Assembly (NCBI GenBank): GCA_010027395.1
Contig: RGVD01000173.1
Location: forward strand, 1-5,640
Source: Bacteroidota bacterium
GTDB taxonomy: Bacteria > Bacteroidota > Bacteroidia > UKL13-3
Length of the DNA: 5,640 nt
Reading direction: 5' to 3'
The position numbers and the translations under genes are program-made. The notes under the pieces are model-generated. The model worked only from the letters and a program-made list of their open reading frames with translations. It made no database searches and had not been told where the DNA came from. Each line of letters starts with the position of its first letter. The first letter of the stretch is position 1. Below, piece after piece: positions 1 to 5,640 of the stretch.

Positions 1-1
1 A

Positions 2-526
2 CCTGATATTGTGACCTTAGGTAAGCAATTTGGTGGCGGTTATCCTGTCGCTGCAGTCATGTCGCGCGATGAAATCGTCAACACCAAACCTTGGTCGAAT
101 CCTTCTGGATCTTCTTCCAGTTATGGAGGAAATCCGCTGGCATCTGCGGCAGGTAATGCAGCTCTAAAAATTATCGAAGAGGAAGGCTTAGTCGAAAACT
201 CTCGGAAAGTAGGCGAATATTTTCTAAGAAAAATTAAGAGTTTTGAAGAAAAGTATTCATTTGTGGGGCAAGTTCGTGGAGCGGGGCTTTTCATGGCCGT
301 TGAGATGGTGAAAGATAAAATTACTAAAGAGCCTTTATCCAAAAAAGTTTGCAATCAGATTTTTAGTGAGCACCTCAAACGTGGACTCTTAACCATGTCT
401 TATGCACCCAGTTTTCGCATTCAGCCTTCAATGACAATCGATGAAGCAACCGTAGATAACTCAATTGCTATCATGACGGAAGTTTTTGATTGGGTTGAAA
501 AAGAGAAACTTTGGGAAAAAACCTGA
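2..526 (+). CDS. Class III PLP-dependent aminotransferase, C-terminal part (5' end outside window)
   Basis: A fold-type I aminotransferase of class III (the family of 4-aminobutyrate, ornithine and taurine aminotransferases), which moves an amino group between an amino acid or amine and a 2-oxo acid using pyridoxal phosphate in the cytoplasm. The frame is open from base 2 and gives 174 residues. The family signature PDIVTLGK opens it, and its Lys (codon 23-25) should be the Schiff-base lysine. Next come the glycine-rich FGGGYP turn, the SSSYGGNPLASAA segment that contacts the cofactor phosphate from the partner subunit, the VRGAGLFMAVE strand, and an FRIQPS segment whose Arg is expected to bind the substrate carboxylate. 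The GTG at 11 lies inside the signature and is not a real start. Roughly 250 N-terminal residues are missing to the left. The substrate cannot be told from this part. It ends 4 bp from the convergent flavoprotein gene. Confidence 0.93.
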   Translation, partial: PDIVTLGKQFGGGYPVAAVMSRDEIVNTKPWSNPSGSSSSYGGNPLASAAGNAALKIIEEEGLVENSRKVGEYFLRKIKSFEEKYSFVGQVRGAGLFMAVEMVKDKITKEPLSKKVCNQIFSEHLKRGLLTMSYAPSFRIQPSMTIDEATVDNSIAIMTEVFDWVEKEKLWEKT

Positions 527-530
527 GTTC

Positions 531-1067
531 CTAAGGATTCAACCAAGTTCCTTCTTGGCTTCCTTCTACAAGCCGCCATGAAGCACGTCGATGACCGTCG
601 GAGTCGAGTGCTAACCACTCCAACTGATGAATTAAAAAGATGAGGCGGGTAAAATGGTTCCTTCCCGCATCAGGTGATACTTTATCGTCGGGAATATTAC
701 TCGAAGGACCACTAGCTACGGAACTCGGTGCTGAAGGGCCTTGATAACATCGCTTAGCTGAAGGAGAGGTTTTCTTCCATGCTGCTTCAGTGAGATTAGA
801 ATCGGAATCGAAATGAAAAGATCCTTTGAGCCGCAGTTGCCATTTGGATTTCGGATCATAGAGCAGAATAGCAGCGCTAGGATTTGTAGAAATGTCGGTC
901 AATTTCGGACTGCGTAGATCAGTGTGAAACCAAATGGCGTTTTTGTTTCTATCAGCGCCACGCAAAACCATCGTGCGCAGTTCGGGGCAATGGTCTCTGA
1001 TAGTTCCTACCGAAGCTAGGTGCCAACCTTCGTGGCGGTTAGTCGCAGCTTTTTCTAGCTTTTTCCA
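531..1067 (-). CDS. Pyridoxamine 5'-phosphate oxidase-like FMN-binding protein, N-terminus truncated at the junction
   Basis: A split-barrel flavoprotein related to pyridoxamine 5'-phosphate oxidase (the Alr4036-like group), predicted to bind FMN. Its true substrate is unknown. Visible motifs are RTMVLRG (about 959-979), the FMN-phosphate signature FHTDLRSPK (about 903-929), QLRLKG (about 822-839), CYQGPSAP (about 735-758), and a C-terminal GHRRASW followed by a WLNP end. The first ATG at 971 is not the real start. The same frame continues upstream from 972 to 1067 and encodes family-like sequence, WKKLEKAATNRHEGWHLAS, before a TGA at 1077-1079. No ATG, GTG or TTG occurs in that extension, so the gene has lost its 5' end exactly where the comEC fragment ends. 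It may be a chimera artefact or a pseudogene. Its stop is 4 bp from that of the aminotransferase, which leaves no room for a separate terminator. Confidence 0.82.
   Translation of the reverse strand, partial: WKKLEKAATNRHEGWHLASVGTIRDHCPELRTMVLRGADRNKNAIWFHTDLRSPKLTDISTNPSAAILLYDPKSKWQLRLKGSFHFDSDSNLTEAAWKKTSPSAKRCYQGPSAPSSVASGPSSNIPDDKVSPDAGRNHFTRLIFLIHQLEWLALDSDGHRRASWRLVEGSQEGTWLNP
1047..1065. repeat. Tandem 9-base repeat (AGCTTTTTC twice) at the block junction
   Basis: AGCTTTTTC occurs at 1047-1055 and again at 1057-1065, separated by a single T. On the minus strand this reads GAAAAAGCT-A-GAAAAAGCT. The first copy in the minus-strand direction ends the comEC fragment (codons for GKS), and both copies also read as KKLEKA in the flavoprotein frame. 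Such a short repeat gives the microhomology at which unrelated sequences can be joined, in a cell or by an assembler. It may also be chance in an A-rich lysine-coding stretch. Confidence 0.6.
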
Positions 1068-1351
1068 AACCAGTTTTCATGATTCCTTATATTTGCAAAC
1101 CAAGTAAGCAATACACCTGTGCATACAAGGAGCATAAATAACTGGAGTCCATTTATCCATCCATAAAAATATTTTTTAGCAGAAGGTAAAAAAGATGTTG
1201 CAATAAAAAGCACTACGGTTGCCGCAAAAGATATCAGCATCTGATTTATATAAAAATGCAAATGCCATTGCAAATAAATACCCGCAACCAGCCCTGGAAG
1301 TATTTTTACAAAAGGAAAATTTTTATATGAATGGTTTTCGTAAAAAGCCAT
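1055..1351 (-). CDS. comEC: ComEC/Rec2 competence protein, N-terminal fragment of 98 residues
   Basis: This looks like the beginning of ComEC/Rec2, the inner-membrane channel that carries single-stranded DNA into the cytoplasm during natural transformation. The opening, with its PFVKILPGLVAGIYLQW segment, matches the first membrane helix of Bacteroidota ComEC proteins. Two more hydrophobic stretches follow (about residues 33-55 and 64-84), and then an NWFGK turn, where a full protein would enter its periplasmic DUF4131/OB-like region. Family members usually have 600-800 residues, but this frame stops at TAG 1055-1057 after 98. The stop lies in sequence that also reads as the flavoprotein in another frame, so it was probably brought in by the junction. 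The start is at ATG 1351, in an AT-rich 94 bp gap after the carboxypeptidase stop, so the two could be co-transcribed. As it stands the product could not form a channel. The ComEC assignment rests on the N-terminus alone. Confidence 0.72.
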   Translation of the reverse strand: MAFYENHSYKNFPFVKILPGLVAGIYLQWHLHFYINQMLISFAATVVLFIATSFLPSAKKYFYGWINGLQLFMLLVCTGVLLTWFANIRNHENWFGKS

Positions 1352-1445
1352 TCATAAAAGTAAAAATTAATTTAATTCACAAAACAAAATCATAAAAAAA
1401 ATATACATGTAACGGCTACTCACAATTGGTAAAGTCCATGTCAAA

Positions 1446-2828
1446 TTATTCTACTGCAGTGATTATTCCATTAATAGCTTTTACTACTGAAGGTTTTGCT
1501 ACAACTTTATTTTTAAGCGTAATTGCAAATAAAGCAAGCCGCATATTCTCCCAAACCTGCTCCTGGCAGAGCGGGATTATTTGTGAGCGGGATGGCCAGA
1601 AACTATTGCCACCAATTTCGTTGGTAAATGAGTAAGATTTAGGTTTTAATGTAGTATCGCCATACATCCAGTCGGGAGTGGTGCCACTTGCCAGGTAGCC
1701 AAGACTACCTGCCCCATGCTGCACTGCATATTTATTACAGGCAGTCATGCTATCGCCAATTTGTTTAAATAAAGCAGCTTCCGGGTTATCTGTATTAGTA
1801 TAATCCCAGGGATAGAAAAGAATCTTTGCATAACTATGATGATGTAGGCTTGCAATAAATTTTTTCTGAATTGCAAAAGCTTTTATTAACTGGCTTTCTG
1901 GTTCAGAGAAAGCAGAAGGGCCGCGGTAGGTATCGCTGCTCTGGCTGCCTGATGAGCCACTTGCCAGGCCCCATTGAAAACCGTAATTCCTGTTCAAGTC
2001 AACTCCTTTTTGAACGGTGGCATCGTTTCGCCTGTTTTTGCGCCACATACCACCACCATTGGGATTGGTTGTTTGATTATAGACATAACCATCAGGATTT
2101 ACGCAAGGCACAAAATAGAGTTCGCAATTTTTTATAATCTTTCGTGCATCTGCATCAGTTTTATAATTCTGCAAAATATAGTCCATAAAGAAAATAAGGT
2201 TCATCATACTTAAACCTTCCCGTGCATGATGGAGACCTGTATATAAAACTTTAGGCTCGGCGGCTTCCTCAGTATTTACATTATCCGAAATTTTTATGTA
2301 ATACAAAGGCCTGCCCTGCCAGCTTGTAAGTGTATTGCTGATGGGGATTTTTGCACTGCAAATATTTGGATAACGCAGGTGCATAGAATCCATAGCTGCA
2401 AGCATTTCTTCATATCGTAAATATCCACCCATGCTGCCAAGATTGAATGTGGATGGTACAGGATAATTGCAACTAACTGCCGCATTTTTACCGGCTTCTT
2501 CCTTTGGGTATGGATGAAGTTTTATATCGGCTGCATTGCGTTGTTCAAATTCTTTGGCTGCATCATCAACTAGAACATCATATTTAACACCAGTGGATTT
2601 TATTTGTGCAAGTTCCCATTCACTAAAGGCACTGATAAAAAATTTATCCTTTACCATTTGACCCTCATCAAAATAAACGCCTTTATCATTGAGCTTTTGA
2701 ATAATACCAGGTTGCAGATAAATTTTTATAACAGCATATTTTTCCTGTTTTGCTGTTTGTGCTTTAGTATTTAGAAACAGAGTAGATATGATGCATAGTA
2801 TTGCAAAGCGTAAACAATATTTTTTCAT
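1446..2828 (-). CDS. Secreted M14-family zinc carboxypeptidase
   Basis: A complete 460-residue metallocarboxypeptidase of family M14, which removes C-terminal residues from peptides and is predicted to act outside the cytoplasm. Residues 1-23 form a signal peptide (Lys-Lys, hydrophobic core, cleavage likely after TKA). Residues 30-100 resemble the N-terminal extension common in Bacteroidota M14 enzymes. The catalytic domain runs from about 135 to 435. The zinc ligands are His201 and Glu204 (in HHAREG) and His331 (in HHHSY). The substrate-binding residues are Arg263 (MWRKN) and Asn279-Arg280 (DLNRNYGF). The general base is Glu404 (SFTNEIGG), followed by an SQIIP segment as in carboxypeptidase A. 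All key residues are present, so it should be active. No C-terminal type IX sorting domain is visible, so periplasmic location or release after Sec export is likelier than T9SS secretion. The substrate range is unknown. It is divergent from the SDR gene and upstream of the comEC fragment. Confidence 0.95.
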   Translation of the reverse strand: MKKYCLRFAILCIISTLFLNTKAQTAKQEKYAVIKIYLQPGIIQKLNDKGVYFDEGQMVKDKFFISAFSEWELAQIKSTGVKYDVLVDDAAKEFEQRNAADIKLHPYPKEEAGKNAAVSCNYPVPSTFNLGSMGGYLRYEEMLAAMDSMHLRYPNICSAKIPISNTLTSWQGRPLYYIKISDNVNTEEAAEPKVLYTGLHHAREGLSMMNLIFFMDYILQNYKTDADARKIIKNCELYFVPCVNPDGYVYNQTTNPNGGGMWRKNRRNDATVQKGVDLNRNYGFQWGLASGSSGSQSSDTYRGPSAFSEPESQLIKAFAIQKKFIASLHHHSYAKILFYPWDYTNTDNPEAALFKQIGDSMTACNKYAVQHGAGSLGYLASGTTPDWMYGDTTLKPKSYSFTNEIGGNSFWPSRSQIIPLCQEQVWENMRLALFAITLKNKVVAKPSVVKAINGIITAVE

Positions 2829-2846
2829 GATGGCAATTTAGAGAAG

Positions 2847-2879
2847 CGAAGATAGGGAAGCCATTATTTGAGAAAGCAA
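2847..2879 (-). promoter_or_regulatory. Candidate Bacteroidota-type promoter of the M14 carboxypeptidase gene
   Basis: On the minus strand, TATCTTCG (2854-2847) is one base from the Bacteroidota -7 consensus TAnnTTTG, and a TTG (2879-2877) lies 22 bp upstream as a possible -33 element. Transcription would begin near 2841, giving a leader of about a dozen bases before ATG 2828 and no Shine-Dalgarno site. This is a motif match only. Confidence 0.4.
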
Positions 2880-2882
2880 TAA

Positions 2883-2915
2883 TTACAAAGAGGTTACAAA
2901 GTAATCTATTTGTAA
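2883..2915. repeat. Three TTACAAA half-sites between the divergent M14 and SDR genes
   Basis: TTACAAAG occurs at 2883-2890 and again at 2894-2901, exactly 11 bp apart (about one helical turn). The inverted form TTTGTAA lies at 2909-2915. The second and third copies form a 7+7 bp inverted repeat with an 8-base spacer. The cluster sits upstream of both divergent genes, where an operator or a promoter element would be expected. The region is AT-rich, so chance is a real alternative. Confidence 0.35.
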
Positions 2916-3616
2916 TTTGCAATATAATCATTACCGGCGCCTCAAAAGGTTTGGGTAAAGCCATTGCAGAAAAATTTGCAGAAGCAGGCAATCATTTATT
3001 CATTTGTTCAAGAAATGAAATTGAGTTGTATAAAACAACTGAACTCTTGCTTACAAAGTATCCGCAATGCACGGTAAAAGCAAAACCATTTGACCTGAGT
3101 AAAAAAGAAGAAGTATTAAATTTTGGCGAGTGGTGCCTTGCGGTTACAGTGCCGGATATCCTTGTAAATAATGCAGGGCAATTTCTGCCTGGCAGCGTTT
3201 ATAATGAAGAAACTGGCCTGCTTGAGCAAATGATGGAAATAAACTTGTACAGCGCTTATCACCTTACACGTACCCTGCTTACTTCAATGATGGAAAAGAA
3301 AGCTGGACACATATTTAATATATGCAGTATTGCTTCACTTCAAGCCTATCCAAATGGAGGAAGCTATAGTATAAGCAAGTATGCCCTGTATGGCTTTAGC
3401 AAGAATTTACGAGAAGAAATGAAACCCTTTGGAATAAAAGTTACTTCTGTAATTCCGGGTGCGGCTTATACAGATAGCTGGAGTGGCAGTGGTATAGATC
3501 CCAAAAGAATTATGGAAGCAAATGATGTGGCTTCAATGGTTTACGCAGCAAGCTTATTATCACTGCAAGCATGCGTGGAAGAAATAATTATGCGACCACA
3601 GTTAGGAGACTTATAG
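2915..3616 (+). CDS. Short-chain dehydrogenase/reductase (SDR), start codon unclear
   Basis: A classical SDR oxidoreductase of about 233 residues, an NAD(P)-dependent cytoplasmic enzyme of unknown substrate. Counting from the ATT at 2915, the Rossmann motif TGASKGLG is at residues 7-14, CSR after the second strand (favouring NADPH) at about 31-33, NNAG at 85-88, and the catalytic tetrad is Asn110, Ser138, Tyr151 and Lys155 (YSISK). The C-terminus, RPQLGDL, resembles sepiapterin-reductase-like SDRs. The first usable start codon in frame is TTG at 2951, but it is the Leu inside GLG, and starting there would remove the first strand and most of the cofactor loop. Upstream the frame stays open with no ATG, GTG or TTG, while the protein pattern calls for a start one to three codons before NIIITGAS. 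ATT 2915 (or ATA 2924) is therefore the best guess, unless a base is wrong. It converges on murI, with stops overlapping by 6 bp. Confidence 0.88.
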   Translation: MCNIIITGASKGLGKAIAEKFAEAGNHLFICSRNEIELYKTTELLLTKYPQCTVKAKPFDLSKKEEVLNFGEWCLAVTVPDILVNNAGQFLPGSVYNEETGLLEQMMEINLYSAYHLTRTLLTSMMEKKAGHIFNICSIASLQAYPNGGSYSISKYALYGFSKNLREEMKPFGIKVTSVIPGAAYTDSWSGSGIDPKRIMEANDVASMVYAASLLSLQACVEEIIMRPQLGDL

Positions 3617-4438
3617 TATCTCTACCTTTTCACTTTTTATATTGCTCCCATAAAAAACTTTTGCATGTGCATCAAAATCTTCAGCTGAGTCGGTAGTAAA
3701 AAATTTTCTTTTTCCTTCTTTGCTTATTAAAGATTCTATTTCGGGATGGCGACGTAAATAATCTGCGAGACTGGTAGCAGCAATTTCTCCCTGGGCAAGT
3801 ACTGTAATATCCTTTGGCAAAAACTGTTTTATTTTATCCATCAATAATGGATAATGTGTACAGGCCAGCAGTAATGTATCTATTTCATCATCCTGCTGTA
3901 AAATCTGCTGAATATTTTTCTGGATAAAATAATCTGCGCCTTCATTTTTATATTCATTGTTCTCTACAAGAGGCACCCACATTGGGCAAGCTTGTTGATA
4001 TACATTAGCTTCAGGGAAAAATTTTCTGATTTCAATAGGATAGCTGTCTGATTGCACAGTTCCATTAGTAGCGAGTATACCTATTTTTTTTGTTTTGGAA
4101 AAATTGCCAATTACTTCTGTGGTGGGTCTTATTACACCTAATACTCTTCTGTCAGGATAATATTTAGGTAAATTATTTTGCTGTATGCTGCGTAAAGCTT
4201 TTGCAGATGCTGTATTGCAGGCAAGTATAACTAATGGGCTGCCTTGGGCAAAAAACCATTGAACACATTGCCAGGTATATTGATAAATAGTTTCAAAAGA
4301 TCTGTTTCCATAAGGAGCACGACCATTATCACCTAAATAAATATAATCATATTGTGGTAACCTGGCGGTAATTTCTTTAAGCACAGTAAGCCCCCCGTAA
4401 CCTGAATCAAAAACCCCGATTGGTGCTTTTTGCATCAT
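3611..4438 (-). CDS. murI: Glutamate racemase
   Basis: Interconverts L- and D-glutamate without a cofactor and supplies the D-glutamate of the peptidoglycan stem peptide, in the cytoplasm. Its 275 residues match the usual length. Residues 6-19 carry the signature IGVFDSGYGGLTVL with catalytic-site Asp11 and Ser12. YLGDNGRAPYG follows at 34-44. The two catalytic cysteines are Cys74 in ACNTAS and Cys193 in ACTHYP, the latter followed by His195. All are intact, so an active enzyme is expected, and it is probably essential. The gene starts MM, and the second Met (4435) would serve equally well. It begins 35 bp after the stop of the rng-like gene on the same strand with no hairpin between, so it is probably co-transcribed with it. 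Its last codons overlap the end of the convergent SDR gene by 6 bp. Confidence 0.97.
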   Translation of the reverse strand: MMQKAPIGVFDSGYGGLTVLKEITARLPQYDYIYLGDNGRAPYGNRSFETIYQYTWQCVQWFFAQGSPLVILACNTASAKALRSIQQNNLPKYYPDRRVLGVIRPTTEVIGNFSKTKKIGILATNGTVQSDSYPIEIRKFFPEANVYQQACPMWVPLVENNEYKNEGADYFIQKNIQQILQQDDEIDTLLLACTHYPLLMDKIKQFLPKDITVLAQGEIAATSLADYLRRHPEIESLISKEGKRKFFTTDSAEDFDAHAKVFYGSNIKSEKVEIL

Positions 4439-4473
4439 GCGAAATTAGGTAAAGCTTGAAAAACTTATAGGGT

Positions 4474-5640
4474 TTAAAATTTTATTTCCTCTTCATTGGT
4501 ATCAAAAAATCGGAATTCTGTAAGTTGATAATTAGCATTTGGTTTTGCTATAATTTTTGTTTTGTATTTTCGACTCCATTTAAATCTTATCGAAAATAAC
4601 CCTTTTGTCAAATGGGAATGTAATATTGGATTTACAAAAATAGTAAGATTTTTATGCTGATGAGTCAAAAGATAATTAAGGCGATTTTCAATTTCATCAA
4701 CCAATAAAATTGTTGATGAGACCTTTCCTGAGCCATGACAACTTGGGCATATTTCTGCAGTATTAATTGCAACCTCAGGCCTCATACGTTGGCGGGTGAT
4801 TTGCATTATACCAAATTTCGAAATTGGCAAAACCGCATGACGTGCTCTATCAGGCTGCATCAGCGCTTCCATGGCATCTTGAACCTTACGTTTATTTTCA
4901 GGCAGTTTCATGTCGATAAAATCAACGACGATTATGCCTCCAATATCTCGAAGTCGCAACTGCCGGGCTATTTCTTCTGCTGCTTCTAAATTTGTGCTTA
5001 ATGAGTTTTCTTCTTGACTGTTGCCAATGCTTTTGTATCCACTATTAACATCAATTACATGAAGGGCTTCAGTGTGTTCAAGAATAATATATGCCCCACT
5101 CGCAAGATTTACGGTTTTCCCAAAAGAAGCTTTTACCTGCTTGGTAATTCCATATTGGTCGAATACATGGACACCATTGTTTGCATGCGTAACAATATCC
5201 GCTTTTTCGGGAGCAATTTTTTGAATATAGGTACGAGTATCGTTAAAAATATTTTTATCATTTATTACAATTCGGTTAAAATCCTCGGTAAGCAGATCAC
5301 GCAGAATACTGGTAGTTTTATCCTGTTCACTTAATACTTTTGAAGGAGCTACAGCATTTTGTAAATTATACTGAATACTTTTCCATTGTTCAACCAGATG
5401 TAATAAATCTTCATGAAGTTCTGCCGTGTTTTTTCCTTCTGCAGCAGTGCGAACAATAACGCCAAAATTTTTTGGTTTTATAGATTCTACAATTTTTTGA
5501 AGTCGCTTTCTTTCGTCACTTGATAAAATCTTTTTTGAAACTGCTACGATATCATTAAAAGGGGTGATAACTACAAACCTTCCGGGTAATGAAATTTCGC
5601 AACTTAAACGTGGTCCCTTGGCTGCAATAGGCTCTTTTAG
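4474..5640 (-). CDS. rng: Ribonuclease E/G (Rne/Rng family), C-terminal part (5' end beyond right edge)
   Basis: An endoribonuclease of the RNase E/G family, which cuts single-stranded AU-rich RNA in rRNA maturation and mRNA decay in the cytoplasm. The minus-strand frame is open without interruption from the window edge, giving 388 residues. TTG 4959 is only an internal Leu in the RQLRLRDIGG motif, not a start. In order, the fragment shows the post-S1 strand ISLPGRFVV (residues 16-24), the 5'-sensor and RNase H-like region, SFGKTVNLASGAYIILEH (172-189), the metal-binding DVNSG with Asp197 and Asn199 (equivalent to E. coli RNase E Asp303 and Asn305), VVDFIDM with Asp240 (Asp346), and the zinc-link CPSC at Cys298 and Cys301, followed by a short small domain. 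About 100-130 N-terminal residues, mainly the S1 domain, lie outside. It ends without a long disordered RNase E-type tail, hence the rng label. Confidence 0.95.
   Translation of the reverse strand, partial: LKEPIAAKGPRLSCEISLPGRFVVITPFNDIVAVSKKILSSDERKRLQKIVESIKPKNFGVIVRTAAEGKNTAELHEDLLHLVEQWKSIQYNLQNAVAPSKVLSEQDKTTSILRDLLTEDFNRIVINDKNIFNDTRTYIQKIAPEKADIVTHANNGVHVFDQYGITKQVKASFGKTVNLASGAYIILEHTEALHVIDVNSGYKSIGNSQEENSLSTNLEAAEEIARQLRLRDIGGIIVVDFIDMKLPENKRKVQDAMEALMQPDRARHAVLPISKFGIMQITRQRMRPEVAINTAEICPSCHGSGKVSSTILLVDEIENRLNYLLTHQHKNLTIFVNPILHSHLTKGLFSIRFKWSRKYKTKIIAKPNANYQLTEFRFFDTNEEEIKF

Noticed and set aside
543..558. Small hairpin CCAAG-TTCCTT-CTTGG near the convergent gene ends as a terminator
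   Set aside because: The stem has only 5 bp, no T-run follows it on either strand, and it lies inside the flavoprotein coding sequence.
1352..1445. AT-rich gap between the M14 stop and the comEC start as a promoter or terminator
   Set aside because: I found no exact TAnnTTTG box and no stable hairpin with a T-run. The T-rich stretch near 1395-1402 alone is not enough.
1426..2213. Plus-strand open frames at 1426-1635, 1871-2137 and 1974-2213
   Set aside because: They lie antisense inside the M14 carboxypeptidase, whose frame has all family motifs. Their translations show no recognisable domain.
2951..2953. TTG as the start codon of the SDR gene
   Set aside because: It encodes the Leu within the TGASKGLG cofactor motif. 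The upstream in-frame codons encode the rest of that motif, so the true start must be earlier.
4440..4447. TAATTTCG on the minus strand just before murI as a possible -7 promoter box
   Set aside because: It would place the transcript start at or inside the murI start codon, and no TTG lies at the proper -33 distance. Co-transcription with rng explains expression better.
5014..5334. Plus-strand frame of 106 codons, and another at 4735-4989
   Set aside because: Both are antisense shadows of the ribonuclease E/G gene, which is open and well conserved on the minus strand throughout.

Overview
The window holds parts of seven protein-coding genes and no RNA gene, CRISPR array or insertion sequence. 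No stretch longer than about 100 bases lacks a gene. It falls into two blocks that meet near position 1060 and may not belong to the same organism.

Right block (about 1060-5640). This is AT-rich DNA that looks like Bacteroidota, probably Chitinophagaceae or a relative. The reasons are a ComEC start of the Bacteroidota type, a secreted M14 peptidase with the N-terminal extension seen in that phylum, weak or absent Shine-Dalgarno sites, and a TATCTTCG promoter-like box close to the consensus TAnnTTTG. From right to left on the minus strand it carries a ribonuclease E/G (rng) running off the right edge, then murI (glutamate racemase, essentially complete) 35 bp downstream, probably as one operon. 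An SDR oxidoreductase on the plus strand converges on murI with a 6 bp overlap. Divergent from the SDR gene is a complete secreted M14 zinc carboxypeptidase, followed by the first 98 codons of comEC, which is cut off.

Left block (1 to about 1060). This is visibly richer in G+C. It carries the C-terminal part of a class III PLP aminotransferase on the plus strand and, converging with it 4 bp away, a pyridoxamine-phosphate-oxidase-like flavoprotein on the minus strand. The flavoprotein reading frame continues upstream of its first ATG and is cut off where the comEC fragment ends.

The most notable point is this junction. Two unrelated genes on the same strand are both truncated at the same place, out of frame with each other, across a tandem 9-base repeat. 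That suggests a chimeric assembly or clone, or a true deletion or recombination by microhomology. The second oddity is that the SDR gene has no ATG, GTG or TTG at the place its protein must begin. Apart from these, the genes are housekeeping or common metabolic types, and I see no convincing new multi-gene system.
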